DNA from: Oncomelania hupensis
Lineage: Eukaryota > Mollusca > Gastropoda > Littorinimorpha > Pomatiopsidae
Length of the DNA stretch: 64,000 bases
NCBI GenBank assembly: GCA_036898135.1
Contig: CM072527.1
Location: 28,281,555 to 28,345,554, forward strand
Direction of reading: 5' to 3'
The notes under the pieces were generated by a model, which was not told where the DNA came from, did not search any database, and saw only the letters and a list, made by a program, of their open reading frames with translations. Position 1 is the stretch's first letter; every line of letters begins with the position of its first letter. Below, piece by piece: positions 1 through 10,398 of this stretch. The translations under genes were made by a program, and so were the position numbers.

Positions 1-444
1 TGTCCCAAGAACAGAGAAGAAGAAGAAATCCTCCCAATTCTCCGGGAAGAAGTTGAGGCAGCAGTGCAATCGCTGAAGAAAGGGAAGTCAGCGGGAGTGG
101 ACAACATACCCGCGGAACTGCTACAAGCAGGAGGAGAAGCGATGATTGATGCCCTCACCATTATCTGTAACAAGATCTGGCAGAGTGGGGAGTGGCCTAC
201 ACCATGGACCCAGTCGCTTGTCATCACTCTTCCCAAAAAAGGTAACCTTCAGGAGTGTGAAAATTACCGCACCATCAGCCTCATCAGCCATCCCAGCAAG
301 GTCCTCCTGAAAATAATACTCAACAGCTTGAAACACCAAGCTGAACAAATCATAGCTGAAGAACAAGCAGGATTCAGGGCAGGGCGAAGTACCACTGAAC
401 AGATTTTCAACCTCAGAATAATCTGTGAGAAATATCTACAGCAC
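1..444 (+). pseudogene. LINE reverse transcriptase, N-terminal part (family A copy 1)
   Basis: Open from about base 64 (probably from base 1). Encodes the fingers of a non-LTR reverse transcriptase: KKGKSAGVDNIPAELLQAGG, then PKKGNLQECENYRTISLISH and AEEQAGFRAGRSTTEQIF, all standard LINE RT blocks. Reading stops at 432-444 only because a 717-bp DNA transposon has inserted; the RT resumes at 1167. The family ends in GGATA repeats and recurs in this window at 9745, 12741, 22053, 32306 and 58149. The clade (I/Nimb-like or similar) is my guess. Confidence 0.85.
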
Positions 445-1161
445 CAGTGATGGAGAAAGTTTTTAAGCTAGGGGTATTTATACCCTCACCCAAAACATGT
501 GGGGGTTTTCATACCCTCATTTCAAACATAAGGGGGTTTTTAAATACCCCCTTTCAGTTTTTCAGGGGGTACACATACGTAATAAACACTTTGCGTGGAA
601 AGTCTTTTCATCAGTTTGAGTTTCTTCAGCCGGGCCCGGTTGCGGCTCATCTCTCTTACCGAACACTCAAAGCCAAAGGCTGACAAAAAAGTTTGTTTTT
701 CTTTTCCTTCATCTTGTTTTAATTTTTTTTAGCAATTAGTTTTGTCTGCTTTATTTTTCCTATTCTTCGGCTTCCCCTCAGATCGCTGCTTGTCGGCCAT
801 GTTTAATGTTGGGTTGTTGTCAGTCTTATATAGCCAATCAAAAGCGTCGAGAAAAAATAGTGAATATTATTGTGCATATGATTGGCTGTTTCTCGGAAGC
901 GACAGAATGAATAGGAGGGGGAGTGAGGGTGGTAGGCGGTCGCGCAGGACGCACAGGCACTTGATCCAAATCGAGCGAAAGCTGTACGCACGACCGAAAT
1001 AGTTGTACCAGATGATACCTCCCAGCAACTTAGCTTTTGCGTTTTCATACCCCTTTGGCACTGACTTTGTGCGTGTTTATACCCTTTCATTACATTTTCG
1101 TTACGTGATTTCCCAACTCAGTACGTGAAACACGTACGATTGTACGTGATCTCCATCACTG
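445..1161. mobile_element. Non-autonomous DNA transposon inserted in LINE A
   Basis: 717 bp with terminal inverted repeats cagtgatggaga / tctccatcactg and a 5-bp target duplication agcac (440-444 and 1162-1166). Removing it and one agcac restores an uninterrupted LINE reading frame (...YLQHQ-QHLY...FIDFKKAF). No transposase motif is seen. The interior has G-runs (ggggtattta, tgggggttttc) and repeated acgtgat/acgtac motifs near the right end. A 5-bp duplication with CAG...CTG ends fits some hAT-type groups; the class is not certain. Confidence 0.85.
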
Positions 1162-1837
1162 AGCACCAACAGCATCTATAGCATGTGTTCATAGACTTCA
1201 AGAAGGCGTTTGACAGAGTCTGGCATGCAGCTCTATGGGCAACAATGAAAGTGTACAACATCAGCCGTAAAATTATTAAAGTCATCAAAAGCCTGTATGA
1301 CAGTGCAGTCCTCCATAACAGCGTCATCGGGAACTGGTTCAGAACAACAATCGGTGTGTGTCAAGGATGCCTACTCTCTCCAACACTCTTCAACATTCTT
1401 CCTAGAGCGCATCTTGTCAGATGCTCTTGCAGATCACGAAGGCACAGTCAGCATAGGGGGTAGACAATCTCCAATCTTCGTTTTGCGGATGACATTGATG
1501 GATTGGCTGGAGAGGAACAAGAACTTGAACAGCTGGTACAGAGGCTTGACACCACCTCCAGAGGTTATGGAATAGAAATAAGTGCAGAGAAGACCAAAAT
1601 GATGACCAACAACACCAATGTCATCAACACGGACATCAAAGTCCACGGCCAATCCCTCAACACAGTGCATAGCTTCAAATATTTAGGAGCCATTGTATCA
1701 GGCAATGGGTCCCGACACTGAGCGAAGCCATCAGGGTTGCTGAGGACAGAGAAAGATGGAGCATGCTGGTTAAACGATAATCTGTGTTGCCCCTACGACC
1801 TTCGGGTTTCGGGACAGGATAGAATAGGATAGGATAA
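1162..1837 (+). pseudogene. LINE A copy 1, RT palm region and 3' end
   Basis: Continues the RT: FIDFKKAFDRVW (first catalytic Asp), GVCQGCLLSPTLFN, then in a shifted frame LRFADDIDGLA (the catalytic FADD box) and GIEISAEKTKMMTNN. A frameshift lies near 1405-1470 and an internal deletion near 1720 joins RT sequence straight to the 3' end (TGAGCGAAGCCATCAGGG...). The copy ends in aggatagaataggataggat around 1837, the family's simple-repeat tail. Non-functional. Confidence 0.85.
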
Positions 1838-1975
1838 CCGTTCTGAGAGTGCTGCTGTTAGAGATGAGGTCAGTGATCACAGCATAGGCAGAAGCGACCT
1901 CATGGATAAAGTGTTGGTGGACTGACTGGCCAGTACCACGCACTATGCCTCACGTCAATGAGCTGATCGTAGCAT
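1838..1975. other. Short unassigned stretch
   Basis: Between the LINE tail and the TC-rich tract. I see no coding signature or repeat in it. Confidence 0.4.
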
Positions 1976-2305
1976 TATTCTCTATCTCTCTCCTCTCTCT
2001 CATCTCATTGAGACATATCTAACACTCTCTCTCATTCTCTCTCTCTCTCTCTTCTTTCTTCTCTTCCCTTCTCATCTCTCTCTCTCTTATCTACATTAAA
2101 TATCTCTCTCTTCTCTCCTCATTCTTCATCTCTCATTCTCCCTTAATCTTCTCTCCTCTCTCTCTCTCTCTAACACTCTCCTCTCTCTTCTCTCTCTCTC
2201 TGTCTCTTCTTTCTTTAACTCTCTCTCTCTCTCTCTCTCATACTCTCATCTCTCTTTCTCTCTCTCTCGTCTCTCCTCTCTTCCAATCTCTCTCTCTCTC
2301 TCTTC

Positions 2306-2336
<31 letters not shown>

Positions 2337-2480
2337 TCTCTCTCATCTCATCTCTCTCTCTCTCTCTCACTCTCTCATTCTCCTCTCTTCTCTCTATTTC
2401 TCATCTCTCTCATCCTCCTTCTCCGTCTCTCATCTCGTTCCTCATTCTCTTTCACTTCTCTGTCTCTCCTCTGTTAATAT
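1976..2480. repeat. TC-rich low-complexity tract
   Basis: About 500 bp dominated by interrupted (TC)n with scattered A and T. Imperfect throughout, so an old degenerate polypyrimidine microsatellite on the plus strand. Confidence 0.9.
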
Positions 2481-2888
2481 TTTTTCTTCTTCTCTTGTGT
2501 GTCTCTTTACTCTATGCATTTTTTCTATATTATTTGCAAGCCAATCATGGTCACTAATTTCCTCTCCCTTTCTCTGGTTTCTTCAATCCTCTTTAGACAT
2601 CTTTCTACTCTCTATGCATCCTCTCTGTCACTATGACTTCAATAAAAAAATTCATTGTAACTAGTCCATTTTATTTTCGGTGTCAAGATTGACATCAGTT
2701 TGGAAGTCTACTGTTCCTAAAACTGTTCATGTATGACTTTGTGTGTGAGGGTGTGTGTGTGTGTGTTTATCTGTATGCAGGGTGTATTTGTGATGAGGGG
2801 TTGTGGGGTGTATAGAAGCGATGAGAGATAGAGTAAAAGAGTGGCGGACACTGGTGTTGTGAAAGCTGTTGGATACCTTTAGCTGTAA

Positions 2889-2968
2889 CTCCACACCTTG
2901 CTGTCTACACTGTACACTCCTTGCTGTCTACACTGTACACTCCTTGCTGTCTACACTGTACACTCCTT
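2889..2968. repeat. 23-bp tandem repeat
   Basis: Three and a half units of a ~23-bp sequence (cttgctgtctacactgtaca plus ctc). The rest of 2481-3940 holds no recognisable gene: T-rich and GT-rich sequence with short spurious open frames. Confidence 0.8.
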
Positions 2969-3944
2969 TTTTTTCCTCCACACAATGCACTACTTAGTCC
3001 TTCCTCTTCAACACAATCACTATAAAATTAATATCAGTGAGGCTCATTTTGTATGTGTGGAATCACAGTGTAGCAAGTAGTGGATATCGCAGTCTTTATA
3101 GCAGGTATTATTGTCTTTATTTTTATCAGTAATCGGGAAACGTGTGTGAAGTACTCATCAACACAGCGAATTGTAGCAGCTCTTTGATTGGTGGAGGGTG
3201 TGAACAATACAACCAGGAAGCCTGTAGCATAGGTAGTGGGTTAGCTACACAGAATCTGACAGTGACAGCGTTTACACATAATCCCTCAATCCTGGCTCGA
3301 AGACTTGAAAAGTGTATGTGCAATTGCAAACCTCTCCCATGGATCTCTCCACCCTTTATACCCTTCCCCTACCCCCTCCCCTTTACCCTTATACCCATCT
3401 CTGGGACTTCTCCAGTGCAGGGGGAAGGAGGAACAGCTGTCTAGACAGGATGACTTTTGAAAAAAATACAATAGACCATCTTCGGAAATGGGAGGTAACT
3501 TGTCTGTTTGTTTAGTTTTTAGTTACTTAGAGTTATCTGGGCGAGATGTCTCAGATCACTATGAAAGCTACCCCAACCTGCAAGCTTTTTTTCGGGAAAG
3601 GGGGTTGGTGGTTGCCTGGTAGTGCAAGGAAGAACTAGCGAAGCTAGCTAGGATTGCAAGTAAAATCAACCTTTGGGTTGATGTGGAAAGTTTGATGGAG
3701 GACAGAGAAAAAAAAATGTAGGCGAAAAACTGTGTTCATTTGTGAAGATTGTCCGCCCCAACGTTAGACAGCTCTGGCGTAACATGTGGGGAAGCCGGAC
3801 AAAGTTGTTTCCCCTCATATTTCCAAGCATGGTCTATTGAGACCTATTTTTGAAACCATAATGCACTGGAACTACTAGGAGTGGCACTGTGAAAGTTGTG
3901 GTTTTGATGGTGTTCACCTTTCACACATTTAAAATCTTTGTACT

Positions 3945-4140
3945 GGGTCATACTGTGACATTATTCTATGTCTTACTGTTACTGACTATTGTGACAGAGT
4001 GTGACATCATCCTATGTCTTACCGTTACTGACTGTAATGTGACAGAGTGTGACATCATCCTATAGCTTACTGTTGCTGACCGTAATGTAACAGAGTGTGT
4101 TAGTACTGACATCATCCTATGTCTGTCACTCTTACTACTG
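3945..4140. repeat. ~60-bp tandem repeat upstream of tentative Abl exon
   Basis: About three imperfect units with the core gtgacatcatcctatgtctt followed by actgttactgactgtaatgtga. Intronic or 5' flanking. Confidence 0.7.
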
Positions 4141-4198
4141 TAATATGATACTGAAAGTCAATGACAGCATTAAGTCAGCATGATATCCATCTCACTAG

Positions 4199-4235
4199 GT
4201 ACTGGTAGCAGTAATGGGTCGTTACATAGAGTTGA
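4199..4235 (+). repeat. Copy of acceptor and start of exon 4333
   Basis: The sequence gatatccatctcactag|gtactggtagcagtaatggg repeats gatattcatgtcactag|gtgctggcagcagtactggg 134 bp downstream. The copy has lost coding sense (a stop follows). A (GATGAT)-rich stretch separates the two. Confidence 0.75.
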
Positions 4236-4332
4236 GTTATCATTATGACCTCATTATCATCATCTTATTCTGTATGTAAAGTGATGATAATGACAGTGAT
4301 GATGATAATGATGATGATATTCATGTCACTAG

Positions 4333-4446
4333 GTGCTGGCAGCAGTACTGGGTCTTTACAGAGAATTCCGGACACTCTGAGAAGCGCTCCTGCAGTTAAA
4401 CACTGGCTGGCCACTCAGACTGATGGCCTTGACCCTAGCCATATTG
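4333..4446 (+). CDS. Abl: Abl N-terminal exon upstream of SH3 (tentative)
   Basis: An open 114-nt stretch after a cactag acceptor, encoding a serine-rich then mixed segment ending in ...TQTDGLDPSHI plus one G. That single G supplies the first base of the split Glu codon that opens the next exon, exactly the phase needed. The donor (G|gttcgt) is weak. A copy of the acceptor and first ~35 nt lies 134 bp upstream (4199), the same behaviour seen at secure Abl exons. I do not recognise the peptide; N-termini of Abl proteins vary and the human gene uses alternative first exons. It could be alternative or not an exon. Confidence 0.5.
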
Positions 4447-5150
4447 GTTCGTGACATTGACCTTTTGACCTTTTTTTTCTGGCAAGGATGTTGTATTGCT
4501 GCCTGAAACGCTGACCTTTATGATTTTAACTAAACAATATTAAAAGCTTTTGTGGTTTTTCACCTCGTGGCTCAAATCTAACATTTAACACAGTTTGCTT
4601 TCATATTTTATTTTATCTTATTTTATTTCTTATTTTCTTTAAATTTGTCTGACCACCTTTGTGTTTGTGTGTAAAGAGGTAGGTACCGTTGTGACAGTGA
4701 CATCTACTGCTGACTGCAGCCATTTGATGGTTCCACTACACTTTCACTGAGGGAAGACTTACCATTTGGCTTTGAACATGCCTCAAGGACTTTGGTCTTT
4801 GTTGGCCTCCTGATTAAACAACCCCAACCTTGATGGCAGTAGCTGCATGATAACTAGTGTAGATGACATCCCTGTATTAAGCTTTTCAACTTCCCTAAAT
4901 TCTGTGATCAATGTTAAAACAACTTAGTACACAATACGTGTATGAATGGTCTGCAGCTTTGTGCTCACAATCTCTGTCATGATTTTGTGTTTGGTGTTGT
5001 TGGTGTAGTCAAATGTGTGGTAAATATGAGTACTGATATCGTTATACATCATATCTGTGACCCAGACTCTGTGTGTGTCTGTATGTGTGTGTGTGTGTGA
5101 TGATGTAAAAACGCAGTTATTGTTCCACACTCTTTATACTCTATCTGCGT
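4447..5150. other. Intron sequence, nothing recognised
   Basis: AT-rich intron with a (GT)n run near 5080-5100. No gene, TIR or tRNA-like signal found. Confidence 0.5.
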
Positions 5151-5154
5151 TCTA

Positions 5155-5340
5155 ATGAGGGCCCTGTTATTTTTATGTCAAAAAAGTGTTCTGTTAGGGT
5201 CAGGGCTTTGTTAAGCTTAGGGTTAGGTTAAGGGTTTGGGTTAGAAATAGCGTTATGGTTAGCTTTAAAAAATGGACACATTTTTTTTTTAATGTCAAAA
5301 CAACTTAAGTGTCATTTTATGAAAGTCATAACAATGGCGT
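5155..5340. repeat. Dispersed repeat fragment with GGTTAG-like motifs
   Basis: Contains agggttaggttaagggtt and gttagaaatagcgttatggt between A/T-rich flanks. The GGTTAG motifs are interspersed, not a telomere array. It resembles a dispersed repeat, but no boundary is visible. Confidence 0.4.
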
Positions 5341-5412
5341 TGTGTGTGTGTGTACATGTGGATAGATAAATAAATTGATCAATAAATAAATAAAGGCTGT
5401 ACACTGTTGCAG

Positions 5413-5620
5413 AAGCCTTTCTCCAGAGTCGAACACTGCCCGCCGCCACTTATGTCATAAAGAATAAATAAATAGATAGAGAACATTAATTTATACAAAA
5501 CGTTTACCATTACAGATACCTTACCCCAGAGTTGGACACTGTCAGAAACTACTTGTGACATAATTAATAAATAAGTAGATAGAGAACATAAATAAATATG
5601 TAATTGTTGTACTGTTACAG
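5413..5620 (+). repeat. Two tandem copies of the exon-5621 acceptor and exon start
   Basis: Units of ~104 bp each start with ttgcag or ttacag followed by a decayed version of the exon opening (AAGCCTTTCTCCAGAGTCGA at 5413; ATACCTTACCCCAGAGTTGG at 5516), then a shared AT-rich tail (ataaataa...gatagagaacat). The true exon (5621) is the third and last unit. Reading frames of the copies run into stops. Confidence 0.9.
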
Positions 5621-5791
5621 AGGCCTTACTCCAGAGTCGACCGCTGCCAGAGGCCCCTCATGAAGTTCTTGGAGCCAAATGGATGTCCAAGGAGAACCTG
5701 TTGCTATGCCAACAGGATGACGACCCAAACCTCTTTGTGGCTCTGTACGACTTCCAGTCAGGGGGAGACAACCAGCTGAGCATTGTTAAAG
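5621..5791 (+). CDS. Abl: Abl exon: cap/linker and first half of SH3
   Basis: 171 nt (human counterpart 174 nt). It begins inside a Glu codon and reads [13 protein letters not shown], the protostome Abl pre-SH3 signature, then WMSKENLL and [11 protein letters not shown], the start of the SH3 fold with the ALYDF motif, ending [14 protein letters not shown]3 binds proline-rich ligands and in Abl also clamps the SH2-kinase linker to hold the kinase off. Acceptor gttacag at 5620; donor AAAG|gtactc at 5792. Two decayed copies of the acceptor plus exon start lie directly upstream (5413, 5516), and a 30-nt copy of the exon end with a donor lies at 11687. Confidence 0.95.
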
Positions 5792-6080
5792 GTACTCCTT
5801 GTTATTTGTGTGTGTCAGTGTACACATGTTTGTGTCAGAATTTCCCAGATTATGAGGAATAGAAAGCTGCTCCTTCCCTGTTTTTATGCAATTTGATGTT
5901 GGATAGTAGGGCCACACCATACTGTAAGCTGTACAATACATTGAATGATGGAACACATCTGAAGTATCTGCAAGCAAAAAATTGGTTTAGACAAGTTTGA
6001 AATAAAAGTGCAAAACGTGCTTAGAAAACGATGAAGCGCAGCAACCTTGTCCTTTGAGAAGACATCCAAGAAAGTTTCAG
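5792..6080. other. Intron sequence, nothing recognised
   Basis: No convincing coding or repeat signal before the ORF1 remnant. Confidence 0.5.
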
Positions 6081-6599
6081 AGACAGTTCAGGTGTTCAGC
6101 CGACCTCTGATTCAAAACAGCCGTTCAGTGGTGAGGCACTGACCAAGTTCTTACCTGCCACATAGGGACAACTGAAGACCATTACTGGTCAGTATATTCC
6201 TACATCAGATTCCTACACTCAAGAAGGTGTGTGCTCCGCAAACCATGCCAAGAAATAAAGTCATGAAGAGGATGACCAACAGCGTCAAAAACCTTCTAAA
6301 GCAAAGGTCAACTGTAGAAAGAAATGGCAAGACCGATGAAAATCACAGCGACTCAACCAAAGCTTTTTAGATTTTGAGGTTAGGTCAGCCAGGCTAGCTT
6401 TAAATAGCTTCAACGATGCTTCCTTTCACTGGAATGGAGGGTGCAGGCAAGCTATAAATAGCCCGCAGCAAGCAAAATGTGGAGGCACTAAACAGCGCTG
6501 CTCACATATATATTTGAGCTGGTGTGAAATATTAGGAAGGCACCAGAAAGTCCGGATTCGCAGCTGCAGAGTCAAAAAACCAGCAAATGTACCGTTGAT

Positions 6600-7312
6600 G
6601 GTCAACCCCCAATTGGCGCAAACTTCATACCTTGGCAGAAGGTTGATAGTAACGAGACAAATGCAGAGGAATGTTCTAGTTGTAAGGTAGTTTTACAAGA
6701 GATTCGTCAGCTGAAAGCCATGGTGATCGCTCTAACGAAAACGATTGACCAGATAGAGCAACACCAATTCAAAGCGAAACTCGAGGCAACAACTGGGGAC
6801 GCGCCTCCCTTCAAAGTCAACATCGCTGCTTCTCCCGCACTGAACGATGCTTCTGGTGTGTTCGGCAACTTGATTTCAGCAAATTTATCGGGTTTTCCAT
6901 CAGTGGGAACCACGATGCTCAGAAAACATGAAATAAACCGGTTGCTCAAAATGCTAATTACATCGACAAGAGTGCATCCCATTTCCTCAAAGGGGCTGAT
7001 GAGTCACAACCCAGCTGGAAGTGACAACAATGTTTCAGTATCGTCACGCCAGGAAGGAACACCACTTCGTGTTTTGATTTTGCGCCATTCTACGCTGGAC
7101 AAAGTAGATTGTGAGTGGCTGGGAAGGACCCATGGCTATGAAGCTACAGCCCAGAAAGTATTTAAGATCGCGGAGTGCGAAAAAATGCTAAGAAGAGCCA
7201 TGCTTGATTTGGATGAGCAGCCCGACTGTGTGATCACCCATTTCGGTATCAACGACTTGAAATCAGGTGGCTCGAGTCAGTGTAGCGAAAGGATGGCAAC
7301 ATGTGTCTAGTC
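6600..7312 (+). pseudogene. Retroelement ORF1-like protein with SGNH/GDSL esterase domain, N-terminal part
   Basis: Open frame from about 6600 through the ATG at 6720. The start has CSSCKVVLQEIRQLKAMVIA, a coiled-coil-like segment, and the C-terminal half has VLILRHSTLDKVDCEWL and PDCVITHFGINDLKSG. These align with block I (usually GDS) and block III (GxND) of SGNH hydrolases as found in ORF1 of CR1-like LINEs. In block I the usual Gly-Asp before the Ser are Arg-His here, so the esterase is probably dead. The frame is cut by the hAT-like element at 7313 and continues after 9323. Confidence 0.6.
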
Positions 7313-7547
7313 CAGACCTGCCTACCTACAATTCTTTAAATCAGTAGCAAAAGGTTTAGTTTTCAGTAGCAAAGCCAGGTTTTCAGTAGCATGCACAACC
7401 GTCGATGTAGAACGCCACGACAAGTTAATTGTGTACTTAAAATATATATTTTAACATTAAAAACGTTTTGAGAAAGCACAAAATCAGTCTCTACCTGCCT
7501 CAGCACACATAATAAGAAATACAATACTTGGTGTCGGGGTTTACTGT

Positions 7548-7790
7548 TTACTTTCGCAGAGAGTCAGCATAACAGCTATTGAGTTTAACAAGGTCTTCTT
7601 TGGTCAGATGCCTGTTTAAAATGCCATCTGACTGACTCTTCACCACCATCAGAGCCTCCATAGGGTCCTCTCCCAAGCTTGCTCTTTGGTCAGTTCTGTT
7701 CTTCCTCACACATGAGAAAACTCTTTCGCAGTGAGCACTTGAGTGTGGAATTGTGAGGATGGACACCACGTTTTAACAAAGGGAAATAGA
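7548..7790 (-). pseudogene. hAT transposase C-terminal dimerisation domain (fragment)
   Basis: Reads TIPHSSAHCERVFSCVRKNR, TDQRASLGEDPMEALMVVKS and ends LNSCYADSLRK with a TAA stop at 7548-7550. The S-S-A-x-C-E-R-x-F-S pattern followed by L...ALM is typical of the hAT dimerisation region. Only this C-terminal exon-like part survives; no RNase-H-like catalytic core is visible in the element. Confidence 0.75.
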
Positions 7791-8225
7791 AACGGAGCCG
7801 TCTGATTGGTCACGCCCTGGCTGCATCGTGTACGATGGACTTTAGAAATAGCGGAAGTTCTACTTTCTACGCGCACAATTGGCTGAGACAAACCCCAAAT
7901 TAAAATAAAAAAACCTTTACTGGGCACAAGTTTGCTTTTTTTTCTTTTTTTTTAGCTCTAAACAGGCAAGAAATCTTATAATTGTATAGATATTTCGGAG
8001 TACGTTAGTAGAAAAACCACATCTTAGGTATTAGTGCATAGATTTAAATGAAATAAAATGCAAAATGAACAGAAATAAATTCTCTTTTGATTATATACCT
8101 TTTTATTCTTCTCTTGTCATGTCTTGTTTTTTTATTACTCCATGTGTTTACAAAAATTGAAAAAAAAAGTTTTAAAAAGTCCAAAACAAGCCTCCTCCTC
8201 ATCTTCACTTCCCTGCCCATCTGAA

Positions 8226-8819
8226 ATTGATTGATTGATTTATTGTTGCTTTAGGTCCAGCGGACTCTTCCGAGCCAAATCAGGATCGGACAACCCCCGA
8301 TCCGCATAAAAGATCTGCTGTAACAACCCTAGTGAGAAAATTGAATGCCCTCCACCGGCCAGTCACTTTACAATAAAGACATCCCACGCAGGGGACGGCT
8401 GAGGGTTTACCTCAACTACGCGAACCCCCGGTTACAAAAACAAAATAGAATACAAACATCATTATAATAAATTATCAACAAAACACATACATATAAAATG
8501 CCTACATTGCTAAATACTAACATCATAGGAAGCTCTAGTGACCACCCAGCAGAAAGCGTCCAACACTCCCAAGCTGATCCAACAGACCTCATACACAAAC
8601 AAGGATTCTTGTCCAGGAAGAGTTTTCAAGAAAAAAGGTAGGTCATTGATCTAGCGAAGAAGAAGATAGTATAGCAGAGTGATAGGACAGAGCAGGAATG
8701 GGAAAGAGTACATGAGGAAGATAGCAACAGTGGGAATTTAAAGCACTAAATTTCCATAAAGTGGGGATACTATTTATACTGAAACCCCCGGCACTCCAAC
8801 GGGGGTAATGTTGCCGCAG
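8226..8819 (-). mobile_element. Retroposon copy (5'-truncated), 12-bp target duplication
   Basis: Flanked by tgcccatctgaa (8214-8225, 8820-8831). On the minus strand it ends in ...ggacctaaagcaacaataaa and an (AATC)n tail. A longer copy is at 31135-31840 and a very short one with an (TGTAA)n tail at 52911-52986, so this is the 3' end of a non-LTR retroelement or a SINE built on it. No protein motif is recognisable. Confidence 0.85.
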
Positions 8820-8983
8820 TGCCCATCTGAAAGATCTGATGCATGCATGCTACTGACACTAATGTCAGTACCGATCTCTTCCTCCAAGTCCATTTCTCTC
8901 ACTGCAATGTCTAATAAATGGAAGCCTGTAAACTCTCCTTCTTCAGTCGAAGAATCCAAACCATCCATTCTAGACACTTGCAC
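8774..8983 (-). pseudogene. Small acidic open frame of the hAT-like family
   Basis: Encodes MDGLDSSTEEGEFTGFHLLD, then acidic EMDLEEEIGTDISVSS. The same peptide (GLDSSTDEGEFTGFHLLDI) is in the related element near 34935-35060 on the plus strand, so it is a family-specific coding segment, perhaps the transposase N-terminus. The retroposon insertion disrupts its end. Function not recognised. Confidence 0.45.
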
Positions 8984-9323
8984 TCAAAAAATTGGAGAAA
9001 AAAAATCGAAAAAACGAATGCATCAAAGAGAAAACTTGTGGAAATGCAGTCGATTGTTTTCACAACAGAATGAACCGGAAGTCAATTGCCGGAAGTCTCG
9101 CAATCTTTCAAACAACGCGAGAATATAACAGTGGTTGATACGGACGCTTTTGGGCGTTTTGCCTGTTTAGACCTTCGGGCCGCTACGCCCGATAGTTTTT
9201 AAAAAAAAAGTCGGATTTTTTTAAATTCCCGTAGCAGTTTTATGTTTGCCGTAGCATCGTAGCAGAGCTTTATTTTTCGTAGCTGCTACGGCAAAATCGT
9301 AGCAGTAGGCAGGTCTGCTAGTC

Positions 9324-9650
9324 TATGCAGCTCACTGATTGTTGTCAGCCACCCACCACCTGTGCAAAGCAAGCGTCTGAACATTGACAGAGAGGTGTTC
9401 AGTGCTACAACAAAGGCAGCTCTGGTGGAAGAGGAGAGAGGATTTTCTATGTAGACTATAAGATGTCTAACAACCATATTTGCCCTGATAAAATCCACCC
9501 GACCTCCAAAGGAGCCTCTATTATCACCAACATCTTTGTTGTGGCAGCAGACACGGCGACGCGGCAACGGGAAGGCACTGAGGCAGCTCACACAGAGAGG
9601 ACAACAGGAATACCACAAGCAGGGCGGATGATGTGGTAAGCAGAGACGCG
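9324..9650 (+). pseudogene. SGNH esterase ORF1, C-terminal part
   Basis: After the hAT-like insertion the frame continues with LNIDREVFSATTKAALVEEE and, after a frameshift near 9435, SNNHICPDKIHPTSKGASII. The D-x-x-H in CPDKIHPTSKGA corresponds to SGNH block V carrying the catalytic Asp and His. With the 5' part it forms one ORF1 split by the 2-kb insertion. Carries stops and a frameshift. Confidence 0.55.
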
Positions 9651-9744
9651 GGCTGCACTACAACATGCGTCAGCTCCGGAATATGCAGCAACCTGATCAA
9701 GGGTCGCCCATGTCGCGACGGAAGTTTATACCACCCATGCCGTT

Positions 9745-10398
9745 CATCAAAGTCCAAGGCCAATCCCTCAACACAGTGCATAGCTTCAAATATTTAGGAG
9801 TCATTGTATTAGACAATGGGTCCTGACAGGAAATGATCTCCAGGATCGCACAAACAACTGCTGTCCTTACAAGGTTGAAGCCCATTTGGAAAGACAAGAC
9901 CATCAGTCTACATTCCAAGGTAAGGCTGCTGCGCTCCCTTATCATCTCCATCTTCCTATATGCTTGTGAAACATGGACCCTCACAGCAGATTTACAACGA
10001 ACAATACAAAGCATGGAGATGAGGTGCTACAGAAGACTTCTGGGCATTTCCTATACCCAGCACATCTTCTACAACCAAAGTCCGACAGACCATCACACAA
10101 GCCATTGGACATCACGATGACATGCTCACAGTGGTGAAGAAACGGAAACTCCGATGGTATGGCAACATCACCAGAACATCAGGACTTGCAAAAACCATCC
10201 ACCAGGGCATGGTGCAAGGAGGCATAAGAAGATGGAGACAGAAAAAGAGGTGGAAGGACAACATTCGAGAATGGACTGGCTTGACACTGAGCGAAGCCAT
10301 GAGGGTTGCTGAGGGCAGATAGAGAGATGGAGTACGCAGGTTAAAGGATCATCTGTGGTGCCCCAACGACCTTCGAGTTACGGGATAGGATAGATAGA
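9745..10398 (+). pseudogene. LINE A copy 2 (3' portion of RT ORF and tail)
   Basis: 5'-truncated. Encodes the LINE post-RT region: SRIAQTTAVLTRLKPIWKDK, LRSLIISIFLYACETWTLTA, MRCYRRLLGISYTQHI, then in a shifted frame KLRWYGNITRTSGLAKTIHQ and KKRWKDNIREWTGLTLSEAM. Ends gttacgggataggatagata. Frame breaks near 9825 and 10080 make it non-functional. Confidence 0.85.

Larger units (their letters stand above)
7313..9317. mobile_element. hAT-like DNA transposon, 6-bp target duplication
   Basis: 2,005 bp with termini cagacctgcctac / gtaggcaggtctg and a 6-bp direct repeat ctagtc on both sides (7307-7312, 9318-9323). It carries a hAT dimerisation-domain remnant on the minus strand near its left end and an acidic small open frame near its right end. 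A retroposon (8226-8819) is inserted inside. The internal part is homologous, in inverted orientation, to the hAT-like element at 34625-42216. The element itself splits the esterase ORF1. Confidence 0.85.

Noticed and set aside
3142..3515. Overlapping short open frames
   Set aside because: No domain, poor coding character and no splice context; treated as non-coding.
5155..5300. Interstitial telomere repeat
   Set aside because: Only scattered ggttag-like words, no regular TTAGGG array.
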